Assembly: GCA_022575985.1 (NCBI GenBank) | Contig: JAKSXM010000272.1 | Coordinates: forward strand, 26,305,501-26,369,500 | Direction of reading: 5' to 3' | DNA: 64,000 nucleotides | Source: Anagrus nilaparvatae | Lineage: Eukaryota; Arthropoda; Insecta; Hymenoptera; Mymaridae | Shown here: in pieces, positions 1-10,656 of the stretch | Numbering within the stretch: the first letter of the stretch is position 1 | Layout of the letters: the number at the start of each line of letters is the position of its first letter | Program-made: the position numbers and the translations under genes | The notes under the pieces: model-generated | What the model was told of the DNA's origin: nothing | What the model saw: only the letters and a program-made list of their open reading frames with translations | The model's database searches: none

Positions 1-220
1 CCAGTCACGGGCCGTCACGGTGTATTATATTAAGATAGAAAACTAACCTAATGAAACCCCAGTGCTTATTGTTTATATGATTCATAAAAATAAAAAAATG
101 TTTGATGATTTAATTTTTTTACAATGGATTATTTAGTGTAAATTAAATTTAGGTATTAATATTTTGATATTTCCTAATTAAAAAAAAAGTTATGTAAAAA
201 TATATTGTTTAAATATATAT
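1..220. other. AT-rich flank without recognisable features
   Basis: The stretch is AT-rich and contains short A and T runs. I see no open reading frame of note, no repeat family found elsewhere in the window, and no RNA gene. Confidence 0.5.
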
Positions 221-1811
221 AGTGAAGTGACTAAAAGTTGTATCTGATTATGTATCTGATGTGTGTATTCTATGATTTTCAAAATTTGAAAATATTTATT
301 TTTTAAAATGTATTTAAAAATTTGTTTTATTTGCTACACTTTACCAAGTTAAGATTTTACCAAGTTTGCTACACTATACTAAGATTCTAATGATGAGTTC
401 GAGGATGTGTTACTAGAACTTAAACTAGTCCTTAGTTTTTATTTTCTACAGTTTATTACTTTAGTAAAAAAAAATTTTGTTTCAAAAACACTACTGATAT
501 TATAAGACTGAAGAAAATGAATACTCTATAATATTTTAAGAACCATATAAAAAAAAAAGCTTTCAATTTTCTCAAATGATTATTATAATGGCTATGAAGA
601 AGAAAAAGTAGTCCTTGTTTTTCTACCCGCTACAGTTAAATACTTCTAAAATTTTCAAGCTTTTATCTCATTAAGTTATTATAATTATTACATTTCATTT
701 TTTTCACTTTCTCTGTATCGTTAGGTAAGAATGTTATTAAAATAGAATTTTTTTCTTGTGAATTTATAAATTGGAGCAGACAAAATATTAGGACTAGATT
801 TACTTCTTGCAAGTCATCATTAGAATCTTTTGAGAAAATTTCAAGCTTTTATCTCATTTGGTTATTAAAATATAGGAGATTTCATTTTCTTTGCTTTCTC
901 TATATCGGTAGGTAAGAAATTCTTTTAAAACAGAACTTTTTTCTGTTGAAATTATAAACTGAATCAGATAAAATATGAGGACTAGATTTACTTCTTGCAA
1001 GTCATCATTAGAATCTTTTGAGAAAATTTCAAGCTTTTATCTCATTTGGTTATTAAAATATTGGAGATTTCATTTTCTTCGCTTTCTCTATATCGGTAGG
1101 TAAGAAATTCTTTTAAAACAGAACTTTTTTCTGTTGCAATTATAAACTGAATCAGATAAAATATGAGGACTAGATTTACTTCTTGCAAGTCATCATTAGA
1201 ATCTTTTGAGAAAATTTCAAGCTTTTATCTCATTTGGTTAGATTTCATTTTCTCTATATCGGTAGATAACAAATGTTTTTATATCATTATTATTTGCTGG
1301 AAAAATTTTTAAATGGAGTAGATAAAAAATGTGGACTAGTTTTACTTCTTGTAAGCCATCATTAGTACCTTTGGTTATTAATATTAGAGATTCCAAGAAT
1401 TTTCCTTCGTTATAAACTTTTTATACCGGTACAAGAGATGTAATAATTTAAGTATATTGAAATTTAAACAATAATTCAAATAAAAACTTTTAAGACAATA
1501 TAAGAGGGTAATATTTTACAAGGCTTAAAATAGAAAATAAATAATACATTTTATGGTTAAAAATATTTTATTCAATTAAATTTCATTATTTTTGATAATG
1601 AAATTTTTTCAAATGATTCAATGTATATTTACTTCTCAGGCTATTTTACTGTATTTTAGAGATAAAATATTTGTTTGTTTTGGTAAAGTATATAGCAAAT
1701 AAAAAATTTTTTAAATAGTTTTTAACAATAAATTTTTTCAATATTAAAATATCAACAAAAAGGCATATTTGTTAGAAGACACACATCAGACGCAACTTTT
1801 AGTCACTTCTC
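221..1811. mobile_element. Inverted-repeat element enclosing a minisatellite
   Basis: The left end (about 221-275) and right end (about 1774-1811) are inverted copies of one sequence. Both read GAAGTGACTAAAAGTTG followed by TCTGATGTGTGT, and the left copy has an extra 12-bp duplication inside. Matching continues inward: about 318-350 pairs with about 1677-1710 (a TTTGCTACACTTTACCAA-like stretch). The terminal inverted repeats are therefore about 100-150 bp and imperfect. No transposase is encoded and most of the interior is a 188-bp tandem array. The structure fits a non-autonomous DNA transposon. I could not define a target duplication, so the superfamily is open. Confidence 0.6.
600..1420. 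repeat. 188-bp tandem repeat, about 4 copies
   Basis: The phrase GACTAGATTTACTTCTTGCA recurs at 792, 980 and 1168, exactly 188 bp apart. A second anchor, CAAGCTTTTATCTCATT, recurs near 657, 843, 1031 and 1217. The central copies are nearly identical, while the copies at both edges are diverged and shortened, the usual pattern of an array homogenised from the middle. It lies inside the inverted-repeat element at 221-1811. Confidence 0.85.
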
Positions 1812-2119
1812 TATTTTTTAAATAAAATATCTGAAAATATTAATAAATTTAATTTAAATTAAATAATTCAATGTGTTCATCAAAATTAAATTAAACATTT
1901 TCAAAATTAAAATTAAAAATTAAAAAAAATCCGTGAAAGGGGAAGCTACGATTTTAAAATTTATTTATTTATTTATTGAGAGTCATTAACAATTTAGGTA
2001 TGCTTAAGCGAAATAATAAGATCTTCTTAAAAAATTTTTTTTGCTAAAAACTTTTCAAAAATTATAATAAAATTTTTTTTATTTTATTGAAATATACTTA
2101 TGTGAAATGAATGAGATCT

Positions 2120-2967
2120 CCCAAAAAAACATTTACATGTAAAGTTACGCAAGTGCCTTTAAGTTTTGTCACTGCGCTTATTTATTTTATCTAGTATTTT
2201 ATTAGGTAAACATTCTATTATCACTATTATTAAACACTGCGAAAGTTTTGAGATCTCAAACAAAACTTTACGCAAGTTATGGAGGCTGATTAATAAAGAA
2301 AAAAAAATAATATTACTTATTAAGTAATTGATTTATTGTAGATATAATATATGGAATTTAAAGTACCGGATTAAATATTCTATTATCACCAATTTTTAAC
2401 ACTACGAAAGTTTTGAGATCTAAAACAAAACTTCACGCAAGTTATGGAGGCTGATTAATAAAAAACAAAAAATATTAATTATAAAATTTTAAGATCTCAT
2501 AAAAAAAAAAAAAAAATTCACTTGCCAGGTATAATTGGAAGCGGCTATTTATGTAGACCTGGCAAGTGAATTTTTTTTTTTTTTTTATGAGATCTTAAAA
2601 TTTTATAATTAATATTTTTTGTTTTTTATTAATCAGCCTCCATAACTTGCGTGAAGTTTTGTTTTAGATCTCAAAACTTTCGTAGTGTTAAAAATTGGTG
2701 ATAATAGAATATTTAATCCGGTACTTTAAATTCCATATATTATATCTACAATAAATCAATTACTTAATAAGTAATATTATTTTTTTTTCTTTATTAATCA
2801 GCCTCCATAACTTGCGTAAAGTTTTGTTTGAGATCTCAAAACTTTCGCAGTGTTTAATAATAGTGAGAATAGAATGTTTACCTAATAAAATACTAGATAA
2901 AATAAATAAGCGCAGTGACAAAACTTAAAGGCACTTGCGTAACTTTACATGTAAATGTTTTTTTGGG
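2120..2967. mobile_element. Near-perfect 848-bp palindrome (411-bp arms, 26-nt loop)
   Basis: Arms 2120-2530 and 2557-2967 are reverse complements. I found one mismatch on reading (in the TATTATCACTATT / AATAGTGAGAATA pairing), and even the 16-nt A run in one arm is matched by a 16-nt T run in the other. Each arm contains a diverged direct repeat about 160 bp apart (the GAAAGTTTTGAGATCT ... TTATGGAGGCTGATTAATAAA segment). No target duplication is visible. The right end lies 16 bp from the Merlin transposase stop codon at 2984. It could be a young foldback element, a duplicated Merlin terminal repeat, or an assembly or library artefact. Confidence 0.85.
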
Positions 2968-2983
2968 TAATATAATAACATAA

Positions 2984-3930
2984 TTAATTTTTACTTAGAG
3001 GATAAAATGATTTAAAATCATCTATTATTTGCAAAAATAAGTTTGAATTTTTATACTTTTCTCGCCATAAGAATTCACACAAGTATGAATCAATCATATT
3101 TTTGTGTGTGCCGCATTCTTTTTTTGTCCTTCTATTCATCTTGCACCACAAATTTTCGATCGTTTGGGTGTGAGCAACTGTGAAATTTTCACTGTGATTA
3201 ACGGTGTAGTGTGCGTAATTCATATCTACAAAAAATTTAAGTAAATCAGTGTATATTAATCATGAAACTTAAAAAAAAATGTAGTAAATTATGCAATACC
3301 TGGTATATTAGTTATCCCTTGGTAAGCCACCCATTTGTCAGAGAAGATAGTGGTTCCTGGTTCAATACATGCTTTAATGCATTCTAACAAAGTTTCTTTG
3401 GTTCTATCTGGTACTGCATAAATGAATACTTCCTTAGTTTCTCGGCAAATCCCTAAATATAGTGAAATAATTTATTATTTATTATTTAAATATATTTTTT
3501 ATTTTTATAATTAATTTAACTTACCTCCGAAAATCCATTGTTGGGTCAATACTCTACTAACATTATATTTCCTGTTTGAATATAAAGATTCATCTATTTC
3601 AACTGTTAACTTAGGTCCACCAATTTTCTTTTGATTTTTTAATAAATTTTCCGCGCAAACTTCTCAAAAAAAATGTTTCCAATCGCATATGGATTCGCGA
3701 CCCATTAAAAACTCTGTATCACAAAATTTTATACATGCATAGTCCTGGGACCATGCATTTATAAAAAATATACTAGTTTCCAAAGACAATTTTGAACATA
3801 AAAAAGAAAAACAAAAATAATAATTATAAAAATGTAAAAATATGAGAATTAAAAAAAACATACCTTCAAACCATGTGTTATTGCGTAATCCCTTTTCTAA
3901 ACGACAGCTACACGTAAAAAAAATATAAGA
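2984..3930 (-). pseudogene. Merlin (ISXO2-like) DDE transposase, central and C-terminal exons, broken
   Basis: This is the catalytic part of a Merlin-superfamily transposase. Exon order on the minus strand is: a piece near 3890-3930 ending NTWFEG; a piece near 3667-3795 with FINAWSQDYACIKFC and DWKHFF; 3525-3663 with IGGPKLTVEIDESLYSNRK and QQWIFGG; 3300-3452 with RETKEVFIYAVPDRTKETLL and IFSDKWVAYQGI; and 2984-3225 with VNHSENF, AHTQTIENLW and DSYLCEFLWR. IDES and FSDKW carry the expected acidic residues. Introns at 3453-3524 and 3226-3299 have GT-AG ends and join in frame. Damage: an in-frame TGA sits where family members usually have Arg (HFF-stop-EVCAEN), and the acceptor before SKLSLETS is missing. 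The N-terminal part lies at 4848-5048. Confidence 0.85.
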
Positions 3931-3999
3931 CAAACTAAGCGTATTAAGTAACTGAAATATGATTAGTATTGTAAGTTTGTTGAATGGAAAGATTAAACG

Positions 4000-4850
4000 T
4001 TGAATTGTCAAATAAAAACATTAAACCAACAAATACTTTGTTGATTCAAGCAAAATTAAAATTGTTAAATTAACCACTTAAATCTTTGTTGAATCAACAT
4101 AGTGTTAGATAAACCAACAACCTACAACATTAATATGATTAATTTTAATAGTTAGGTCAATGCTTTTTCTTTTATATTAAAATATTTATTCATTCTTTCT
4201 CTTTCTATCCTATTATGCTCTTCTCTTTCAGCAGCGCGCTTTTGTTTATATTATTATTCAATAAAGAAATGGAATTTCCTAAAAATTTTTAATGATAGTT
4301 TTAAGTATTATTTTTAAATATAAATTTCACTGCGGGTATGCATAGTTTACTTTTGCTTATATTATTATTCATTATTATTATAATAAAGAAATGGGATTTC
4401 CTAAAAATTATTTATGATAGTTTTAACTATTATTTTTAAATATGCATTTCGCTGGGTATGTATAATTTACTCTGCATATAATTTCGAAAATTATTATCTG
4501 TAACATATAGTACTTAAAATTTTTTTATTAAATACAACTGTCCTGTTAGCAGAATGGATAATCACGCAGTCTCGGAAGCCACAGTACTCAGTTCGATCCC
4601 AGTAGCAGTCAAAATTTTTCTTCGGTTTTTTTTAACAGATTTTAAATTAATAAATATATACCTATAAGTACATAAATAAATATAAAATAATAATTATAAA
4701 AAAAAAAATAATTAATTTAAAAAAAAAAAAAAAAATAAAAAAAAAAATAAAAAAATAATTTTTTTTAAATAAAATTTTCACTCTGTTTGAATCAACTAAG
4801 TAACTATGACAATTCAACAAATACTTTGTTGGCATATTTCAACAAAGTTA
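4000..4850. mobile_element. Insertion splitting the Merlin transposase
   Basis: About 850 bp separate the Merlin N-terminal segment (at 4848) from its next exon (3930), a distance the other 72-74 bp introns make unlikely. Both ends carry TTGTTGAATCAACA-like repeats: ACCAACAAATACTTTGTTG near 4024 and CAACAAATACTTTGTTGG near 4814. TTGTCAAATAA (near 3996) and TTATTTGTCAA (near 4849) are oppositely oriented end candidates. A TTGACAA sequence occurs at both edges and may be a target duplication. The interior has a tRNA-like stretch near 4540-4612 and pure A/T runs at 4700-4770. The family is not recognised. Confidence 0.5.
4540..4612 (+). other. Degenerate tRNA-like sequence (Arg-like) or SINE head
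   Basis: TTAGCAGAATGGATAA resembles a tRNA A box and GTTCGATCCC is a good B box, spaced as in a tRNA. The acceptor and T stems do not pair well, so this is not a functional tRNA. It may be a tRNA-derived SINE promoter or an old tRNA pseudogene. Confidence 0.35.
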
Positions 4851-5048
4851 TTTGTCAATACAACTTAGAATTTTTTTCCGTGTACGACGTTTACAAACCC
4901 ATATTTTATTTTTTTTACTCAATTGTAATTTCATTTCATGCTTACGAAGGCATTTCCTGGATGCATGAAGAATACCATCTTCCTGCCAAAATTTTACGGC
5001 GTCTTCTTCACTTTTTATTTTTCTCGCTAATTGAAGAAAATTCAACAT
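4848..5048 (-). pseudogene. Merlin transposase N-terminal segment
   Basis: The 66-residue reading frame begins MLNFLQLARKIKSEEDAVKF and contains a KCLRKHEM stretch and WVCKRRTRKKI. This is the usual N-terminal layout of Merlin/ISXO2-like transposases: a helix with KSEEDAIKFL, then a Cys/His zinc-ribbon-like region ending W.C..R..RKK. The next family element, GLRNNTWFEG, is found at 3890-3930 on the same strand, so the gene was split by an insertion. A canonical second cysteine in the RTC position reads RTR here. Confidence 0.7.
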
Positions 5049-5900
5049 TGTTAATATTTCTAATGTTTTATCTATGAGTATAGTTTAAACTGTAATTGTA
5101 GCAACAAGAAATAAATTAAATAACACTTACTTTATTAAAGTAACAAGCATTAGTTTGTTATTGTTTGTAAAAGTTTATCTATACATTTGGATATATTCGT
5201 GGAAATATTATTTAAATATTTTAAATAACGCATATTTTTTAAATTGTGATATAAATTTTTGAAACGATAATTGCCTGCTTCCAAAATATAACCTACCCCC
5301 AAATGCTGTACTCGCACCTACCCCTAGATTAAGCTAAATCTTGGGGGTCGAGAACTAAAGAAACAAGTAGTTATAACCTATCCCCTAAATGCTGTACTCG
5401 CACCTACCCCTAGAATAAGCTAAAATTTGGGGGCATGGGGGCGAAGCCCCCACTAAAAAAGCCACTTATCATAAGAGCTCACGTAAAAAAATGATAAAAA
5501 ATATCTGCAAATACTTACACATTCAAAAATTTTTTTTTTAAATAATTTTTTTACATTTTTTTATTTAAAAAAAAATTAATTTTTTTGTGCATTTTCTACC
5601 CAAAACTTATTGCTTACATCATTTCAAGTGTTTTTTAGCAATTTCCAGCAATAATTTTAGCGATTTTGTGGGGGAGGAGGAAACGAAAAAGATCCAGATC
5701 CTTATTATAATGCTGTAAAGGTATTTAGTTCCATGCCTATATTCATTAAAAAACACCAAATATTATAGTTTTAAAATAAAAGAATGGCTTTCTAGTGTTA
5801 ACTCTTTGTGATAATCGCAACTATCTTGTTTATATGTTATTTTTGTTATATTTTTGACAAATTTTATCTGTTATAAATGCTATTATAAAAAAAAAAAAAA
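5049..5900. repeat. Two 86-bp direct copies with GC-rich palindromic end, in AT-rich DNA
   Basis: The segment starting ACCTACCCCCAAATGCTGTA (about 5291) recurs at about 5377 with a few changes; both contain CTCGCACCTACCCCTAGA and end in a G5 run. The second copy continues into GGGGGCGAAGCCCCC (about 5437-5451), a perfect small hairpin. The rest of the stretch is AT-rich with A or T runs and no gene I can recognise. Confidence 0.6.
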
Positions 5901-5939
5901 AAAAAAATTATTATATATATAAAACTTTTTATGTAATTT

Positions 5940-6056
5940 AATACTAGTCCCACGCACAGGCCTAGTTGTCTCGGTGGGTAATATTGTATATTTTATGTAC
6001 TATTATTTTTATGAAACTGGATTTAATAAATACAAATACAAATACAAATACAAAAT
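5940..6056 (+). mobile_element. LINE-like 3' tail with (AAATAC)n
   Basis: A short segment with CGGTGGGTAATATTGTATAT ends GATTTAATAAATAC followed by tandem AAATAC units (about 6030-6055). A polyadenylation-like AATAAA followed by a short-unit tail is typical of Jockey/CR1-group non-LTR retrotransposon 3' ends. No coding sequence remains. Flanks at 5923-5943 and 6054-6079 are loosely inverted rather than direct, so a target duplication is not shown. Confidence 0.35.
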
Positions 6057-6123
6057 TACATAAAATTAAATAAGTTTTATTAAAATCTAAAATTAAATAA
6101 GATTAAATTTCAGAAAAAAAATT

Positions 6124-7708
6124 ATGGCAGAATTAATAAAAAGCTGCAAGACATATTTTCTACACTTGAAGGTTTTCTCTATTACTGCAATTCAGGAAGG
6201 AAAAACGGCCTATTGGATTTGCAAAAATAAAAATGAATGCAGAGCTAGAGCAACCACCAAGGGAGGTTATGAAAATTTAAAAATTTAATAAGAAGATGAT
6301 CAGTAACATGGGGGAAGATTCGTTATGTTTGGTACCCGCAAAAACTACATTTGGATCACAGATGGTACTTTTAAGACTTCACCTAATATTTTTCTGCAAA
6401 TTTTTGCAATATTGGGTTCAGTAATGCATCCTATTGATAATGAGCCTAAAACAATTGGATTGTTATTTGTATATTGTCTTCTTGAAAATAAAGAGGAAGC
6501 TACATATAACAAAGTCTTTCAATTTATAATAAGATATGCAACGGCACTACAGCTCGACATTAACCTCCCATCATTAATCATGACTGATTTCGAACTAGGT
6601 ATGCAATTATATAGAATGGCAATTGTACCGATAGGTACAAATTTAACATATGTAAATTATCCGAATAATTTCTAGATGAAATTATAAGAAATACAATAAT
6701 ATGATATTATAATTAAAAATGTTTTATCAGCATCATCATTCCAAGAAACGACACGCACAAGAAAGTTCATAATAAGATCTCACACGAAGTACTCGAGGTG
6801 GGAATAAAGCCACCCCACTCAGACACGTGACAAGCTAATTACCTATGATTGGAGGCATTGTTACTAAGGACAATAAAATTTCCACGTTAAGCCAATTACC
6901 CGCGGGTCAGCTCTCCTCTATTTCCCAAAGCATAAGCCCTTAAAAATGCTCCTGACCGGCTGAGCTTGGGTCCGTGTAGTCCTTTAGAGGACAGAACTAA
7001 CTGATACCAGAACAGATAAACAGAATCAATCTTGAGTACCGACTTCTACTCAGAATAACTCTCTCTCTCTCTCTCTCTACCACCAAGTACTAATTAAGAG
7101 ATCTAAGCTCGGCATATACTATTACAAGTCAATAAAGCAGCATTCAACAATAATAAAAGGACTTAGTGATTTCGAAATCTTGTTACCAGTAAATGAGTTT
7201 GGCCAACAGGCTAAACCCGAATTAGAGTATCCTTCATTTATTCAACAACAAACACTTCCTTCCACTATTTATTATTATTAATTTCGAAATAGGTATCATC
7301 AACGCTGCAAGGGCCATTATTGGAGTTGAAAAGGTTAGGTGTAGTTTTTTTTATCTGCCCCATAGTTTCTATTGTCATAATCAAAGTACAGGTTTACAGA
7401 CACGATATAATAATCCAGAAGATTGTAGCATAAAAGTTGCTGCACAAATTATGTGCGCGCTAGCTTTCATACCAATAGATACTGTGGAAACTTACTTTGA
7501 TGCTCTTAAAGAAGAAGTACCAAACGTGTTTATTCTCATAGATGAATATTTAAAGAAATCTTATATATCTAATACAGCGCAACAAGACCAGGGACGTGGT
7601 CGTTCCAGAATTTTATCACCCAGATATGCGATACCCATCTGGAACCAATATTTAAGTGTTTTAGAAAGAACCGCTAAAGGCCCCAATTCCAAAACTTCAA
7701 ACATATAA
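6124..7708 (+). pseudogene. FLYWCH/MULE-type transposase-derived gene, split and decayed
   Basis: Three in-order pieces match the FLYWCH-plus-MULE transposase layout common in insects. 6124-6288 (54 aa) has YWICKNKNECRARATTKGG, the tail of a FLYWCH zinc finger. 6325-6602 has WITDGTFKTSPNIFLQIFAI, a GLLFVYCLLENKEEATYNK stretch and IMTDFE, the start of the MULE DDE domain. 7282-7708 continues with FEIGIINAARAIIG and ALAFIP, then PRYAIPIWNQY, the expected downstream part. The linker between finger and DDE domain is mostly gone, stops occur at 6286 and after 6602, and the 3' end is cut. An insertion interrupts the DDE domain directly after DFELG. Confidence 0.75.
6603..7280. mobile_element. 0.68-kb insertion in the MULE-like transposase
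   Basis: The sequence ATTTCGAACTAGGTAT at 6587-6602 is repeated, with one change, as ATTTCGAAATAGGTAT at 7281-7296. The coding frame (DFE-L/I-G) resumes exactly there, so the 16-bp copies look like a target duplication. The insert is less AT-rich than its surroundings, has a CT microsatellite near 7060-7078 and an AATAAA near 7131, and shows no long reading frame. The long duplication suggests a retroposed (LINE/SINE-type) insert. A solo LTR inside it is possible but I could not find convincing TG...CA ends. Confidence 0.5.
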
Positions 7709-9537
7709 AAATTAGTTGATTATGTTGAAAAAATATTTTGGATAGCCTCCGTTTTGTTAACGGGGGGTCTGGGCCCAGAAACATTGGAATCCGCATGTTA
7801 TAAAACAGATTTTGTTAGACTCTTCAAAACATCACTGTAGCCTTATTTCTTAATTTAACAGTTTTTGATAGGTATCTTTCCAAAATTTTAAAACTCGTCT
7901 GATTAGCTTTAATCTACATTTTTAGTTTGCTCTGCTTAAATTTTGCTTGAATTTGTAATTTGACAGTTTATACTTTTGATACGTTATAAATACGTAGGTG
8001 CTTTTAAAAAAATTGTAGAATGGGATATTATAAGTTTATAAAGCTTTAGTGAAAAACATTAAAATATTACGCATAAACCCTTAGCATTTATTTTAATAAG
8101 TTCTCATAACATAATTCAAAGTATAAAAGTTCTCTGATACATTAAAAAATACTGCATTATTTTTATTCCAAATGCAACGATTATTAACATAGAATTTCAT
8201 TTAAAATTCATCAAAAGAAAAAGTAAAAAACGACCTAAAAATATGATTTTTCAGTATTATATATATCAATTAGCTTAATATAATCATATTATTTATGATT
8301 AGCTTTATTAAACATTATATACCATTAACATAAAATATTCAAAAACTTTTTAGATAAAATTTAAAAAACTCTCATTTTATAATAATTATCAAAATATTGT
8401 ATAATAATAATCCTTTTTGAATAAATTATTAGCTTTTAAAATTGCTCGTTAAAAAAGCTTTAAAAAAAAGTTAAAAAACTATTTTTTTTAAGCTTCTGTA
8501 AAAAATAAAATCTGGCGAATAAATACATTTTAGAAAATAATAGAGATTTGTACTTTTTGAAGGATTTTAGATATTTTTAAAACTTTATGTATTTACATTT
8601 AACACAATGTACGATTAGCATAAAGTTTTAACTTTATATATAAAATAAAATAATATTGTATATGTTGAGTTAATTGTTAATTTGATCAAGTCTAAATTTG
8701 TCAATTTAATTTTAAATATTTTCTATATATTATATCTGATTTACATTTAATTATTTAATTTTGGTTTGATTATAAAACAGTTAAAATTATTGTTAGTTAT
8801 GCATGATTAATTTTTAATTATGGTTAAATTATCAATCTAATTCATTAATTATTTAATTTGTAAATTTAGTTTTCATTAGTTATTTTACGTACAATAAAAA
8901 ATTAATTACAAAAATTAAAAATTAAAAAATAGTATTATTTAAAATTTACCCCAAATGAAAGCAGGTTTTATTACTTTATTATTCTTTATTATTTAATACG
9001 AATTTAATTTATGAATCTTTTTTATTAGGCTTTTTATAATAATGTACAGTGCTCGTTACAGAGCGTGATTTGCTGCTGATTTAATGTTTCTTTTTTTAGT
9101 CTAACCGGAACATATACTTTTTTGTAATTTTGAAATATTCTGCATTTAATTATAATTTTAAAAAAAGATAGTTACAGGGGTTTGTTTTTTAAATTTGTAT
9201 TTTTTTTTTTTTTAAAGTTTTTCCGATTTTGAATAATTTCTAATCAAAAAAAAAAAAAAGAATAGATGCGGAAAAGAAATTAGCAAATTTATTGGATTTC
9301 GCCGAGAAAAGGGCCAAATTTCTCTTTTATGATGTTTTTTGAGGGAATCACTTTACTATGTTTTAAATTATTATTATTATTATTATTATTTGATTTATTT
9401 GCTCACACAAAATACAGTAACACTCCAGTTGTACATAGTAAATATAAATAATTTCTTTTTTAAATAAAGAGAGAATATAAGTAAAATTTTATAAAATTTA
9501 TTAATGAGATTTTAAAATTAATTTAAAATTAGTCAAC
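7709..9537. other. AT-rich DNA, no gene seen
   Basis: The stretch is strongly AT-rich with many A and T homopolymers and an (ATT)n run near 9368-9390. A short GC-richer remnant follows the transposase (AACGGGGGGTCTGGGCCCAG near 7759). I see no coding sequence, RNA gene or recognisable element. Confidence 0.5.
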
Positions 9538-9604
9538 AAGTAAATATAAGTAAATATAAGTAAATATAAGTAAATATAAGTAAATATGAGTAAATATAGT
9601 AAAT
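9538..9604. repeat. 10-bp tandem repeat (TAAATATAAG)n
   Basis: About seven uninterrupted units of TAAATATAAG, the last two with single changes. It is a simple microsatellite or minisatellite with no visible functional context. Confidence 0.9.
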
Positions 9605-9820
9605 ATTTTTATTGCTTTTTATATATAATAGTGATAATAATACTGATTTAGTTAAAATTTTAAAACAATTAAATTTAATGACTAGGCATATACAGCATCA
9701 ATGTTTAAATATGCCTGATTCTTATAAAAATAAAAGAAATCAGAAAAAAATCAGTTGAAATATATATGTAACAAGTTATTTTCATTATTTAAATAATCGT
9801 CTTGTAATAGGTTAGGACAA

Positions 9821-10219
9821 GGGGCTATCGTCTTGGAAATCACAAAATTGATTTAAAAAATTTTAATTTTTTTTTTGTCCATATTATTAAATTACTTATT
9901 ATATTTTTATTAAAAAATTCATTATATTTTTTAGCTTGAAAAGGATCTTAATCGATCGAAACGTCGTTAAAAATAAAAAATTTTTAACATCTTTCACTCG
10001 TAAAAATCATTTTACCAACTTTACCACATATGATTTAAAAATTTTTTTTTAATTTAAAAAATTTTTTTTTCGCAAAAATCGCAAAAAATCATTACAAGAC
10101 AGAAATAAACCATCTCAACTAGTAGCGATTCATGATTGAGGTACAAACAAGCCAAAATCAGAAAAAAATCAAAAAAAATTTTTTTAAATCAAATTTGTGA
10201 TTTCCTAAATGATAGCCCC
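9821..10219. mobile_element. MITE-like element with GGGGCTATC terminal inverted repeats
   Basis: The left end GGGGCTATC continues with a GGAAATCACAAAATTGATTT stretch, and the right end is its near-complement, running from AAATCAAATTTGTGATTTCC to GATAGCCCC. The TIRs are about 42 bp. TTAGGACA lies just outside both ends (9812-9819 and 10225-10232), with 1 and about 5 extra bases between it and the TIR, so an 8-bp target duplication of hAT type is possible. There is no coding capacity. A GATCTTAATCGATCGAAACG motif lies at about 9946-9965. Confidence 0.6.
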
Positions 10220-10238
10220 TCGGATTAGGACATCAGTA

Positions 10239-10408
10239 TTGAGTCTGACCCTTCCCCACTCCTTGTTTAAATTTAGGTCCGGCACCAATGACAGAAGTTA
10301 AAAATTAGCGCTGTTAGCGGAAATTTCTGTAACTTTAGGTCCGGAATTCAAATCTGCCAATCAGAGAATGATAAAAATTTCTTTAGAGTGGGGAAGGGTC
10401 GGACTCAA
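10239..10408. mobile_element. Short foldback element with 21-24 bp TIRs
   Basis: The left end reads TTGAGTCTGACCCTTCCCCA and the right end TGGGGAAGGGTCGGACTCAA, complementary apart from one T/C difference. The 170-bp interior contains two direct copies of TTTAGGTCCGG (about 10273 and 10336). It has no coding capacity and no clear target duplication. It sits 20 bp after the GGGGCTATC element, so two non-autonomous elements are nearly abutting. Confidence 0.6.
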
Positions 10409-10656
10409 TTCCAAAGATTCTTTTGAAATTATATTTTTGATTTGCAGTCCTTTATCACAGACGAATCAGAGGAAAAAGGGTGTTAGTAGTGTTCAATTTT
10501 TACCCTGAGCTCTAAAAATTAGTTTAATTTTTGTTAATTCTTTTATTTTTTTTATTCAATTTTAATAACCAAACATTCAAAATTTGCCCCTCCCTCCTTT
10601 CTGTCTCTGAGAAACTTTTCTGGACCCACTGCTGTATATTAAAATGTAAAAAACTA

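Noticed and set aside
4540..4612. Functional tRNA-Arg gene
   Set aside because: The B box is good, but the acceptor and T stems do not pair. Kept only as a tRNA-like relic.
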